From positions 1 to 64,000 of the forward strand of contig NW_005179075.1 of the NCBI RefSeq assembly GCF_000350225.1: a stretch of DNA of 64,000 nt. Direction: 5' to 3'. The notes beneath the pieces are model-generated. The model was not told where the DNA came from. It worked only from the letters and a program-made list of their open reading frames with translations, and did not search any database. This stretch comes from Chondrus crispus (lineage: Eukaryota; Rhodophyta; Florideophyceae; Gigartinales; Gigartinaceae). Numbering within the stretch: the first letter of the stretch is position 1; the number at the start of each line of letters is the position of its first letter. The translations under genes and the position numbers were made by a program. This document shows positions 54,657 to 64,000 of the stretch, one piece after another.

Positions 54657-56455
54657 AAGCTCTAGCTCCACCTAAGGAGCTTTCTAAGCGAGCTGACGCG
54701 CCTATCTCTCAAGGTACTTCACGCCAAGTACCTCAAACGACTACGTCTCAAGTTGATACGTCTCAGCCGCCTCGTCACGCGCAAGGGCCTGGGTCCTCCT
54801 CACAGGCCTCATCCGTAACAGTTCGGAGAGGGATTCGCCAAAGGATTAAAGCTAATCCATTGACGATTTCCCTGCAGCTACCTTTGAAGAAAACAGGAAA
54901 GAGAAAACGAGAGGAAGATGCTATCCAGTCAACCAAGAACATCCGTGCCCTCAACACTGCCTTTGAAGAGAAGGAAGAGGAATTGAGGATACCGGCTTTA
55001 CCGCCGGCTGTCGAAAGTGATGTGGCAAGGGAAGATGACGTCGGGGAGTTCGATGACATTCTTCCAGGTCTACTCCCGATCGGGGCACACGAATCTGCCG
55101 TATGGAATGTTTCGAAGAACCCGGATTGGGTTAACTACGCCTTACTTCCGCCGAGTCAGTGGCCGAAAGGGAATCCGATAACGCATCAAACTCCTTGGCT
55201 TCGTTCTTTGTGCATACCGGTTAGTCACCGAGCGAATTGCCTGGTCGAAAGGATGGACTTGGTGCGAATTCATCATGCCGTGTACTATCACGCCGCGGCT
55301 ATGCGACACAAGGAACTCGGGTCGACGAAGTCCAACGTGTTCATGAAAGCGCTGCCGTCCACGGGTCCGAGTACTAATACGGCCCTGAAGTACAAGGAGG
55401 AACAGGCTCTTTGGGCCGCAGCCATGGAATTAGAGAACATCGCTAATGAATACTTCCTGGCCAAGGCGACTGAGCTGCGGGAGAAGGGCTTCGTCATTCT
55501 TGAAGGTTTCGGAAGTGACAGTGGTGTGCCATCCAACCTCGCTTTCGAAGCCCCTCTCCATGGAGGGGACGTCATCGAAGAGATGATAGAATACTACGAA
55601 GAAATATTCCCTGGCGAAGATGCGATGAAGGATGAAGCAAATCGCAAAGTGTGGAGCCCCATCTTCAACGTCGATCCCGAGACAGATAGAAAACACCGAA
55701 ATAAGGGCATCGGACGCTACATCACCACGCTAGCAGGTGTTTCGTCCGAGGTCGAACAGAATGCCGATACAGTGTGGGTGGCAAGGAAGCGCGCTATGAT
55801 GGACGTCCGCCTGGCGCAAATTGCTGCTGCACTTCGACTCGTGGACCCTGAAAGGGGCACTTCGGAGATGGCTGTTCCGAAGTCTGGGGGTCGCTTCTTG
55901 CTGACGGGGAAAGGTTGTCCTCGGCAGTCCCTCCGTACAGACTTTGGCGTTGGAAAATCTAAGAATGGAAACCTGGAATACGCAAGGAATCCTGGATACT
56001 TCTTTATTTGTTCTGGTGAAAATGGATTCCCCCTTTGGGTTTGTCCGTTCTCTCATCACTTCACAGTGAAGGATTCAATAGCCCAGAGACACATTTCCAT
56101 GGGTGTGCAGGTGAAGAAGGTCCACGTTCCACCGAACTCTGTCTTCATTGGAAGAGGAGATCTCTCACATGCTGGTGCTTCGTACGAGGATAGCATATCA
56201 CCCGGTGCGATGTCTGAGATTGGACTTGGCTCTGCAAAGAAGGATGGTCACGTGGTTCGCTATCATCTATACTTCGTTCCTAGAGGACAGAAGCTGCTGG
56301 ATTCAGTTCACAGGAATCCGTCCTTTACCCCTCACTTTCAAGACGGGCTCTCCGCGGAGAGCATTTCTCCGCAGACTGGCCCGCACGGTAACTCGGAGCC
56401 TCCGACGGAGAATTCGGTCTCGAGCTCTTCTTCTGATTACCACTCAAGATTCTAG
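54653..56455 (+). CDS. 2-oxoglutarate/Fe(II)-oxygenase-like protein with an altered metal-ligand motif
   Basis: The 600-codon frame opens at GTG 54653, overlapping the previous stop (GTGA); an upstream ATG in phase is absent, so it may be spliced to the preceding frame. Residues ~1-100 are a disordered basic leader (QLPLKKTGKRKREEDA). The C-terminal ~200 residues resemble a double-stranded beta-helix oxygenase: CPRQSLRTDFGVG near 424, FIGRGDLSHAGASYE near 499, and VVRYHLYFVPRG near 534 with a probable 2OG-binding Arg. The family's PQ..H.D motif reads RQSLRTD here, with Arg where the first iron-binding His is expected; Asp and the distal His remain. Either the motif is misaligned or the protein has lost or changed metal chemistry. 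Such enzymes include DNA-base oxidases (TET/JBP), but the substrate cannot be read. Confidence 0.5.
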   Translation: MKALAPPKELSKRADAPISQGTSRQVPQTTTSQVDTSQPPRHAQGPGSSSQASSVTVRRGIRQRIKANPLTISLQLPLKKTGKRKREEDAIQSTKNIRALNTAFEEKEEELRIPALPPAVESDVAREDDVGEFDDILPGLLPIGAHESAVWNVSKNPDWVNYALLPPSQWPKGNPITHQTPWLRSLCIPVSHRANCLVERMDLVRIHHAVYYHAAAMRHKELGSTKSNVFMKALPSTGPSTNTALKYKEEQALWAAAMELENIANEYFLAKATELREKGFVILEGFGSDSGVPSNLAFEAPLHGGDVIEEMIEYYEEIFPGEDAMKDEANRKVWSPIFNVDPETDRKHRNKGIGRYITTLAGVSSEVEQNADTVWVARKRAMMDVRLAQIAAALRLVDPERGTSEMAVPKSGGRFLLTGKGCPRQSLRTDFGVGKSKNGNLEYARNPGYFFICSGENGFPLWVCPFSHHFTVKDSIAQRHISMGVQVKKVHVPPNSVFIGRGDLSHAGASYEDSISPGAMSEIGLGSAKKDGHVVRYHLYFVPRGQKLLDSVHRNPSFTPHFQDGLSAESISPQTGPHGNSEPPTENSVSSSSSDYHSRF

Positions 56456-57765
56456 TGGCGACAGTGATTCGTAGGTGAAGGGTACTAAGGAGGACGACAT
56501 CCAAGCATAGGTACTAGGTAGTTCATACTTTCAATAGCGAGAACAGTGTCATCATCACTCTGTGGTGACACTTCTTTCTTCATTGCACAAGTGAATCATC
56601 TTGTATCCTTGATTAATCCATTTCCAATATGAGATGTTGTAGTAGACCACCTTGTACTCTAGCGTACACGTACACAGATGCCACGAAGTAAAGCTTCACT
56701 CGATCCGCTAAAGGGATTTCTGCGCTGGTTTTGCTCCCTTTTTCAATAACAATATGTCTATAGAGCATAAAGCAGCTTCACATCCCTCTTGAAAGGGAAC
56801 AACTGGCTTATTTCTCTTTATATATTGTCCGGGGGAGATAGAAGAGGTAGGGGAATGAATACATCCACATCGTCTCAGTCACCAATCCAGAAGTGCTCAC
56901 TGATATATAAAGTAGTCTCCAAAAACGACCACGTTTACTCAGATAGATAGTGACTCCTTTCTAAATCAGTGAAAAGCTTAAAGTAACGGTAACACTAAGT
57001 AGCTTAAGATCAATTGGTGGGATTGCAATGCGAAACGCGGATACGGGTCCAATTAGATTGTTCATGTTGGGGTCTCCGTCCTGGGACCCACGCGTTTTCT
57101 CCTATTTCATTTATAAAGGGGGGGGCGTTGGGGGTCATTTTACCATAGGCCTGTTGCACTTACCAGTGTGGCAACTATGATTAAAAGAACAGTCATTCAA
57201 TGAGACATGAGTTACAGTCAAAGCCTTCCGGACTGTGGCAACTGTGATTAAAAGAACAGTCATTCCATGACACCTGAGTTACTGTCAAAGCATTCCGGAC
57301 TGTGGCAACTGTGATTAAAAGAACAGTCATTCAATGACACCTGAGTTACCGTCAAAGCATTCCGGACTGTGGCAACTATGATTAAAAGGACAGTTATTCA
57401 ATGACACATGACTGACTGGCAAAGCATTCTGGACTAGAAGATTTAGGTGGATTTGTAGCCCATGCCCTACTGGAAAAGTGCACGTGCAAGTCCCATGGGA
57501 CTTAGACTCTGAGCAGAGCTGTGATCCATAAATGTGACCGTTACGAAAATGGTGATTTCACATTAATGATATATATATGTATATACTGACTACGTTCGAA
57601 TGGTTACCCCAACTCTTTAGTCTTCGGTATATATTTCAAACAAATTTCTCAAGTATCACTTTCCAAAGGAAATTAACAGAGGACGATACCATCCGCCAGT
57701 TGATAATGGTATGAGATCTTTTCAATGGCCTCCAATTCGGGTGTGATATAGAGGTCTACTATACC
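56456..57765. other. Intergenic region with a satellite block
   Basis: AT-rich, no gene on either strand. It contains the 67-bp tandem repeat at 57170-57437, a G8 run near 57118 and a TATATATA stretch near 57575. The last 150 bases precede the next gene. Confidence 0.6.
57170..57437 (+). repeat. Four tandem 67-bp repeats
   Basis: Each unit begins GGCAACT(A/G)TGATTAAAAG and ends near CATTC(C/T)GGACT. The two middle units are almost identical and the outer two more diverged, as in array expansion by unequal exchange. Confidence 0.9.
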
Positions 57766-59073
57766 TTGGAGAATGAAGAAGAAAGTAAGGCATGGTTCCC
57801 AGCAACAGCCATTATTCTCAACTACCTTCATGACGATCGAGGAGAGGTGCTCAAGGGGACTATTCAATACAAGGCTGCGTTTGGATTCAGGGCATGTAAA
57901 AGCAAGCTGACTTTCAAGGAGGGTAACGAGTTTGTACAAGATGGACAAAAGTTTAGCTGGAGACTCAAAGATACATCCGTGCGATTGGATATCACCGCAA
58001 GCTCAGGCATGGCAAGCGGAGCGATGGATGTAGATGATATCGACTATGCTCCAGGTAGTTCCATGGTAGAAAAATGCAGGAAGCTCAACCATACGACGAA
58101 TGTGTCACTTGACCAGAAGACAATCAAAGATACACGCGAGCTAAATGCCCTTTCCAGACGCCTTCAGTACCTTGAGGAAGTAGTGAAAGGACAGCAATCC
58201 TCTATTACGACTGCGCTATGGACTCAGAACCCGCTCCTCACTTCTGCTGGGGGCTCCAATATTCCTCTTAAGTTTATTTCGTTGCGTCTACAGCATTGGT
58301 TACTCAAGACGCCGACACGTTCTACCCCGGGTGAAATGACTCTTGGGACGAAATGGTTTGTGCAAGACTCATTTAAGGCGCGAGCAGACTGCACATTGCT
58401 CCAGTTTGATTCCATATCCGAAAGAATCAAAGCTCAGCTACGAACAAAGGTTTCTATTCTTCCGGAAGATTATATGTGCAGGAAATCAGTTGTGAAGGAG
58501 ACGAGTATATACTTTAGGAGCTTCTTAGACTTGTCAGAAGCACTCGGACCAGCATCACCGCAAGTTGTCAGAGACGTGACCATCGCAAAAAGGCTGGAAA
58601 AAGGTACCGACAATTATGTATCTGCCAGAGTGATAGGCTGTATGGCCGGTCCCAACACCGAATCTCTTTCTGACCCGTGCTATATGACAATTGGAGATTC
58701 TCTTGCTGTTATAAGGGATGACGAGGATGAACAACGGCACGTTGTATTTCGTCGGGATTGCACTTGGGATTCCATAGAGAAGACCTACCCCCATCCACTG
58801 GAAGCCATAAGAATATCTGAGCTCCACTTCCAAGAACCCATTTCCAAGGTAATGGGTGCTGAAAACGTGGTCAGCGGACCATCCGACCGGAAGCAGTCGT
58901 TCTACCTGCGATGGAATCTTCAATCCAGTCCTTGTCAATCTATATTTGCTGATGTAAATCGCAGCGACATACTAGGAGTACTTCAAGTGCACATCCCTTT
59001 CCTCTCTATCAAAGGCTCTGCGCATGTGACGCAATTCATCAATGTTGCCAAAGTTCTGGACCTCTTTAAGTAA
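57766..59073 (+). CDS. Orphan protein of the giant element, about 435 residues
   Basis: A continuous frame whose left edge has no ATG (TTG at 57766); the first in-frame ATG is near 58009, so a short upstream exon is likely. It begins acidic (ENEEESKAWFPATAIIL). A central heptad-like stretch (RELNALSRRLQYLEEVVKGQ) may be a coiled coil. A C-terminal beta-rich region follows (NYVSARVIGCMAG; RHVVFRRDCTWDSI; QSIFADVNRSDILGVLQVHI). No family recognised and no membrane segments. It converges on the following gene, with 93 bases between stops. Confidence 0.55.
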   Translation: MENEEESKAWFPATAIILNYLHDDRGEVLKGTIQYKAAFGFRACKSKLTFKEGNEFVQDGQKFSWRLKDTSVRLDITASSGMASGAMDVDDIDYAPGSSMVEKCRKLNHTTNVSLDQKTIKDTRELNALSRRLQYLEEVVKGQQSSITTALWTQNPLLTSAGGSNIPLKFISLRLQHWLLKTPTRSTPGEMTLGTKWFVQDSFKARADCTLLQFDSISERIKAQLRTKVSILPEDYMCRKSVVKETSIYFRSFLDLSEALGPASPQVVRDVTIAKRLEKGTDNYVSARVIGCMAGPNTESLSDPCYMTIGDSLAVIRDDEDEQRHVVFRRDCTWDSIEKTYPHPLEAIRISELHFQEPISKVMGAENVVSGPSDRKQSFYLRWNLQSSPCQSIFADVNRSDILGVLQVHIPFLSIKGSAHVTQFINVAKVLDLFK

Positions 59074-59166
59074 ACTCAATTCATTCATGCTACAGTAGTC
59101 TCTCGCTTTACTCACTTATCACTTCGATGAACTAAGAAGTATCACTATCACATGAAATACGACCCC

Positions 59167-61416
59167 TTATAAATCGAAGTCTTGGACTATGACTACATCG
59201 TCATCGTCTTCGACTTGATTCGTCTGGATTTCATCGTCACCGTCCACCACGCTCAGATCATCATTATCCTTGTGATGTGAACCTGATCGGACCGGGGGAT
59301 CGTGTACGGAGTTGTACATATCCACGGACATCACCAGCTTCTCCTTCAAAATACTGGAGAGTTTCTGTGGAAGCTCACCCCGGCTTTCTCCCTGTCCTTC
59401 CGTCAAAAGTTCTGAGTAGAGTGATCTCAGTCGCGACCGCCGTGAATCAATATGCTGATCCTGGCTATCGGCTTCATGCAACATCTGCTCGTTTCCAGAA
59501 AATGCACCCCTCGACTCAATCACCTTCATCAGCATGACCTCCCGGAACAGGACAGCAGTCATGTAAATCACACGAAAGGATTCCTTGGATATTGAATGCA
59601 GGTCTTCATCACTGCCGCACCTGGTAAAAGCAACCAAGAACTTCAAGGCGACGTGCATGGCATTGAGTCGGATAACAATTTCTCGAATCTCCTTCCTTCC
59701 ATCCTTGTCTTTCGTCTCAACATCATACGTAGCGATGAATACGAAGGGTTCACTTTCAGAAAGCAGCTTCTTCCACGCTATCCCGTTCATGGGGTTCACC
59801 TCAGCGACCGACTTCATAGCAGTACGACAGGTTCCGTCTGGGATATCTCGGAGGTTCATGTGCGGGCGGGGTGGATTCTCATACTGGAATGAGACTCCCA
59901 CTTCACTTTGGAAAACATATGAGAAGTTTTGAAAGAAGGATTTCCGCCCAAGCTCCCTGGACTTGTTCAGAAACTGATTACCCATCTTGAAAACGCGGCG
60001 AACGATCTCAACCCTAATGTCTTCGTCCTTGATGAATCCAATTGGCTCATCTTCCACCATCTTATCGCTTCGACGCCGAGCCACACGCCGGGCCTTCTTG
60101 ATGGCCGTTGAAGCAAATTCTTCGTTGAAGAAAGACTCGACTGTGATCATTCTTATGTAGCCCGGCCTCAGCCAAAAAGGTTTCTCAGCGGTCTTCAGCT
60201 TCCCGCGGATGTTCGGATGTACCATTTCGAGTGACTTCGTCCCAATACTCGGGTTGTTCATTGCATTTGCAATCAAGCTCTTTCCCCAAGCCTTTCGCAG
60301 GACCAGATACTGACGGGCTTGCTTCGTACCCAGCAGCTCCTCGGTTTTCTCCTCGCTTGGGTCCCTTTTCCACAAAAGGACCTCGACAAGTAAAAGCCCG
60401 AACCCCAACACTTCGGAACTATTGACGTCCAAGCGAAGCTCCTCAGATTGTGAGTCACGACTCCCACCTTCAAAAGATTCCTTCGCTTCCTTTCTCTGAG
60501 GAAGAACTCCCATGGTGCAATTTATCAGCGCTCTTGTAAAGATAATGCACATGAGTTTCCCTCCAAATATGTTCTCCATAGGCCTGAGGAGGTCGATCAA
60601 AGAGGCCTTCTCGGCTGCTTTTCCCGTCTTCGGCAGTGCGGAATTCAGAAGAACAATGTTGACGGCGTCCTGGCAGAGTGATAACGTCCTCTCTAAAGTG
60701 GAGACACGAGAAGATACAGCCTTGATTGCACCAAGAATTTCCCTCTTTTCAATGGCAAGCTGCTTCTCCAAACGAGCATGCAGTTCCCGCATGACTCGAA
60801 GTACTCCGTGGTTAGAGTCTTCCTCAAACTCTCGAGAGAAATTGGAGCCCCGTGGCTGACTCGGCAAGGAACCTGCCACGGACTCACGACGCGTGGGAAC
60901 GATGACGTCTTTCACAACTGGAGTCTGGGCGACTTCGTACATCTCTGCTGGACTAGCCTGGACAATGTCGTCGACGTCCTCCTCTGGCTCGCGTCCATGG
61001 AGCTCGAACAACCGACGCTTCGCCCGTTTGCGTTCTGGGTGTTCATCTTCCTCGCCTTGATCTCCATCCCCGAACAAAAGGGAAAAGTCTTCACTCGGAG
61101 ACGAGCCGATGCCGCGCTTGCGCTTGCCCGAACGAGAATGTGCTGCATCGGACGAGCCGCTTCCCTGACTTCGAACGGGAAGCGAGCACGTGTCAGATGG
61201 CGGACTGCCTCGGGGCGTCCTGACCGTATTACTTGAAACCCGACGGGTTTCCTGTCTAGCTGCCGCGGGAGTAGCTTTGGCCGCAACACGAGGGGATGAC
61301 CGGCGTTCCGCGGGAACCTGGGCTCCAGGCGCTCGGCTGTTAGACTTTCCAGATGAGCGGCCTCGCTGATTGCCTGACGCAGCGGGTTTCTTCCCAGACC
61401 TTCTTCGCGGGGTCAT
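59167..61416 (-). CDS. Orphan 749-residue nuclear-type protein of the giant element
   Basis: The intact frame starts at an ATG (61416, MTPRRRSGKKPAASGNQRG). Residues 1-210 are disordered, basic and Ser/Pro-rich with nuclear-import-like clusters (SGKRKRGIGSS; ERKRAKRRLFEL). A short coiled coil lies at ~215-265 (ELHARLEKQLAIEKREIL). The globular part at ~270-670 contains LIDLLRPMENIFGGKLMCII, YLVLRKAWGKSLIANAM and REIVIRLNAMHVALKFLVAF. The C-terminus is very acidic and ends DDDDVVIVQDFDL. The basic-leader, globular-core, acidic-tail plan is partly like the 528-residue protein next to the other transposase, but no clear sequence match was seen. No known family. Confidence 0.6.
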   Translation of the reverse strand: MTPRRRSGKKPAASGNQRGRSSGKSNSRAPGAQVPAERRSSPRVAAKATPAAARQETRRVSSNTVRTPRGSPPSDTCSLPVRSQGSGSSDAAHSRSGKRKRGIGSSPSEDFSLLFGDGDQGEEDEHPERKRAKRRLFELHGREPEEDVDDIVQASPAEMYEVAQTPVVKDVIVPTRRESVAGSLPSQPRGSNFSREFEEDSNHGVLRVMRELHARLEKQLAIEKREILGAIKAVSSRVSTLERTLSLCQDAVNIVLLNSALPKTGKAAEKASLIDLLRPMENIFGGKLMCIIFTRALINCTMGVLPQRKEAKESFEGGSRDSQSEELRLDVNSSEVLGFGLLLVEVLLWKRDPSEEKTEELLGTKQARQYLVLRKAWGKSLIANAMNNPSIGTKSLEMVHPNIRGKLKTAEKPFWLRPGYIRMITVESFFNEEFASTAIKKARRVARRRSDKMVEDEPIGFIKDEDIRVEIVRRVFKMGNQFLNKSRELGRKSFFQNFSYVFQSEVGVSFQYENPPRPHMNLRDIPDGTCRTAMKSVAEVNPMNGIAWKKLLSESEPFVFIATYDVETKDKDGRKEIREIVIRLNAMHVALKFLVAFTRCGSDEDLHSISKESFRVIYMTAVLFREVMLMKVIESRGAFSGNEQMLHEADSQDQHIDSRRSRLRSLYSELLTEGQGESRGELPQKLSSILKEKLVMSVDMYNSVHDPPVRSGSHHKDNDDLSVVDGDDEIQTNQVEDDDDVVIVQDFDL

Positions 61417-61886
61417 GGCGCCTCAGTAGGAACACAGGATGAGCAAAGTCGGGAAGGAAAGGGAAACAGAGGGGGAGAGAGGATTCGATGGATTGGGAAA
61501 ACGTGAAAGGGTCCAAGCACGCGTCTGGTACTAGCGCAGGAAAGCATGAGCTTTTTCTGGTTTGATCACGTGAAGGTTAAAGATATCACGGCCAAGCGCT
61601 GCGTTTTTAGGCAGCGAAATAGCACATCACTTTGCTACATCGACGTATCAAAAAAACATTTCCGTTACAACTCTGGCACTCCAGCAAAACATTCTGGTTC
61701 AGTCACTGCCCGGAACCAGACACGCCCCTCATCCCCGTGCTGAATGAGAACGGTTTAAAATTTGGCAAAAGATTGCTGCTCGCGAACCAATGAAGCACGG
61801 ACCACCGTTCATTGCTGGCAAAAATCCAGCATTTTTTGGCCCCAAAAATAGCCACATCATTGCTTTTATTAAATTTATCATAAATT
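61417..61886. other. Right subterminal region of the giant element
   Basis: AT-richer, no gene. Read leftward from 61887 it shows AATAAAA, CTATTTTTGGGGCC, AAAAAATGCTGG and CATTGG in the same order as the left end read rightward. Confidence 0.5.
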
Positions 61887-61899
61887 TGACCTTCCTGTG
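61887..61899 (-). repeat. Candidate right terminal inverted repeat
   Basis: TGACCTTCCTGTG, the exact reverse complement of 42614-42626. Immediately outside is ATACTGCAGCG, within about 25 bases of a chromovirus purine tract. Confidence 0.5.
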
Positions 61900-64000
61900 A
61901 TACTGCAGCGTGCAGTTCTGGGCCCCTTCCTCAAGCGTGAGGTCCCATTCACGCCAATCGTGACCGTGTCTTTTGGCTTTAAGGGGTTCGCGTATTGTGA
62001 TGGAGGCGTTGTCGATAACGACTGACGAGTTCTTCGGGGACATGGGCACGTTTAGTCCATGTGGGTTCTGCGTATCCATTCCATTTGACGAGAAATTCCA
62101 CATTTACGTCTCGAGTACGGTGGTTCAGGGGGCGATCTACCGTATACGTAGGTCCTTCGTGAACCTTCTGATCAAAGTCGGCGGCAGATGCGTGAGGCAC
62201 TTCGTTTGATCCTGGAGGATGTGCCTCGGCATTCGAATGTTCCGCCGTAGGCTCTGTCGCTGATTCGGCAGCGTTTGTACGAGCGCCTATCGGGGGCGGC
62301 GAAAACACACATCTGTCCGCGGAGACACGTTCAGCTACACCGTTCCGATCGATTGCCAGTTCTGTTTGTCCTGTCGCAGGACCTTGTACGGCCCTTCGGC
62401 AAAGGACTGCAGCTTGCCGGGTTTTGTCGCCCCGTCCGTAGAGTCTAGGAAGATAAGATCTCCAGCTCTTATCCTTGACTTGACGCGGTGTACTCGCTTG
62501 TCAAAGTCTCGTTTATAACGCGCTTGCGTTTGTTGCAGGCTTTTGTATGCCCTTTGGATAGACACGTCCAAACGTTTTCTGAAATCGTCGCGAGCGGTCG
62601 CGTCCGGCGTAGAACGCCGTCGCACAGAGTGATGCAAAGAGAACTCTGGCGGAGGTCGCGTTAACACTAAATCGAAAGGGGTTGTCCTTGTAGATCTGTG
62701 CAGGTGACAGTTGTAAGCGTACGCTAACGCTCCGGCGTAAACATCCCAGTGGTTCTGGTGCTCGTTCACGTAATTTCGTAGCATAGCCAAGATAGTACGG
62801 TTGTACCGCTCGGTCTGTCCGTTCGTTTGTGGATGGTAAGCTGAGGTAAAGAGGTTTGTTCCCCCAAGAACTTCACAAACGGACCGGAAGCATCGGGCAG
62901 AGAATTGCGGACCGTTGTCCGACAGTAGTGTTTTTGGCACTCCGTATTTGAATGCCCAGGCCTCGCAAAAGGCAACCGCCACGACATAGGCGGTGACGCT
63001 TCGTAACGCAACGACCTGCGTAAGTTTCGTGAAACGATCCGTAATCACAAGAAGGTATTTGCGTCCCTTCTTGGATTTCGGTAGAGGTCCAAGTATATCA
63101 ATACAGATGGACTCTAGCGGTGCCGTTGCCGGAAAAAGCTTGAGGCGGTTGAGCCTCTTACGTAACCGAACGCGGTTCTTCGCGCAATGTCGACAGTTCC
63201 GTACTGTCGCCGCGACGTGTACAGCCATGTGTGGCCAGTAGTACGTTCGTCTTAGGATGTAGTACATCCTGTTCTGTCCTGGATGTCCTGCGACAACGGG
63301 GTCGTGCGTTAGCGATAAGATCCGAGCTCTCAACGTTTTAGGTACAACGATTTGCGCGATATCACGTTCGTACGGGTGCTTGCGCTTGAGCAGCCCGTCC
63401 GTATCCTCGAAAAAGTGCGAGTCGCGTTTTCTGTCCTGTCGAGACAGAACCGTCTGACAAAAGTCATCAGCTCGTTGTTCTTCAGCCAGCTCGCCGAAGG
63501 AGAGAGGAGCGGGCAGTGCATCGTTTGGGCGGTTGTTGGACAGCGCCTCCTGGTCGTCAGGAAGGCCGAAGTCATCGAGTTCTACGTCGTCCATCTCGTC
63601 GGACTCGTCGTCCTCGTGCAGCCAAACGACTGGTTCCGTAGCGTCACGGGGAGCTCCGTTCGTAGAGAGTGCTCCAGTGCGCGTCGTAACGAAAACCGTT
63701 TCCGTTTTGTGATCACACTTCGGAGTGCATCCATGCTCCGTTAATTCATTCGAAACATCCTGAACCGTCGTCAAAAGGGAGACGTCACTGTCGAAGGTCG
63801 GTACTTCGTCGTCAATCTCGGGTTGGTTTCCCCTATTTGGGGCAACCAATCGTGAGAGCGCTTCCGGAACTTGGTGCACTCGTCCAGGGCGATATTCGAT
63901 CGTGAAGTCGAATTCACCTAAGCGAAGTCTCCATCTTGTTAGTCTCCCAGAGGACTCCGTTAACGTCATGAGCCATCGTAGGGCGTCGTGATCGGTTCGA
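61900..64000 (-). mobile_element. Ty3/gypsy chromovirus 3' half, runs off the window
   Basis: Read right to left. The end of RNase H lies at about 63990-63850, integrase at about 63300-62500 (HPGQNRMYYILRRTYYWPHM; YHPQTNGQTERYNRTILAML), the integrase tail to 62335, and a chromodomain at about 62180-62040 (VNVEFLVKWNGYAEPTW). A purine tract follows at about 61945-61925. It is close kin to the element at 14460-22804, sharing most integrase motifs. Its long open stretches, with about one or two breaks in the visible part, suggest it is the younger of the two. The 3' LTR is not visible: the candidate giant transposon begins where it should start. Confidence 0.9.

Larger units (their letters stand above)
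42614..61899. mobile_element. Candidate giant DNA transposon (about 19.3 kb) with DNA/chromatin-modifying cargo
   Basis: The limits are set by CACAGGAAGGTCA at 42614-42626 and its exact reverse complement at 61887-61899. Beyond the 13 bases the two ends share weaker features in the same order (AATAAAA, a TATTTT(T)GG...GGGCC block, an AAAAAATG block, then CATTGG). Ends starting CACAG fit the CACTA/CMC group, to which the enclosed transposase appears related. The unit holds seven genes, AT-richer than the flanking retroelements. Target duplication is unclear: CTA precedes the left end and ATA follows the right. The right end abuts a chromovirus 3' tail, as if the unit inserted there. The boundaries are inference; the gene content is seen directly. 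Confidence 0.5.

Overview
The window reads as nuclear DNA of a red alga, most likely a florideophyte such as Chondrus. This is inferred from protein character, gene-sized open frames with few and very short introns, and heavy loading with Ty3/gypsy and Ty1/copia remains; no marker gene settles the species. No rRNA, convincing tRNA or CRISPR array was seen.

Layout. (1) About 1-26.4 kb is a transposable-element graveyard. It holds a Ty1/copia fragment (1-2290), a hAT transposase tail (4744-5034), Ty3/gypsy chromovirus remains in both orientations, and two LTR families. Family P (about 0.64 kb) is rich in palindromes; family Q (about 1.1 kb) occurs as solo LTRs with 5-bp target duplications, one nested inside a chromovirus gag region. 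(2) About 26.4-34.5 kb holds host genes and relics: an O-fucosyltransferase-like gene with a frame change, a PNPOx/ferredoxin-reductase fusion cut short at a minisatellite, an MFSD5-like pseudogene and several long hairpins. (3) 34.6-40.1 kb is a divergent pair, an orphan 528-residue protein and a 1138-residue CACTA/TNP2-type transposase, abutting a possible TRAPPC9/Trs120-like N-terminal fragment. (4) 42.6-61.9 kb is the most striking part. Two 13-bp inverted copies of CACAGGAAGGTCA flank about 19.3 kb of lower-GC DNA carrying a second TNP-like transposase, a DNA methyltransferase fused to a SET-like domain, a ParB-like protein, a 2-oxoglutarate-oxygenase-like protein and three orphan proteins. 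(5) 61.9-64.0 kb is the 3' part of another chromovirus that runs off the window.

How the 42.6-61.9 kb genes may work together (inference): a transposase mobilises the unit. The methyltransferase-SET gene and the ParB/oxygenase gene set diverge from one control region made of two inverted promoter copies of about 485 bp, each running up to a start codon. Between them lie four palindromes CACATCGA-N3-TCGATGTG spaced 64-65 bp apart. This looks like a self-regulating, chromatin- or DNA-modifying giant transposon. Several of its genes change reading phase near their N-termini, so splicing, alternative starts or early decay remain open.
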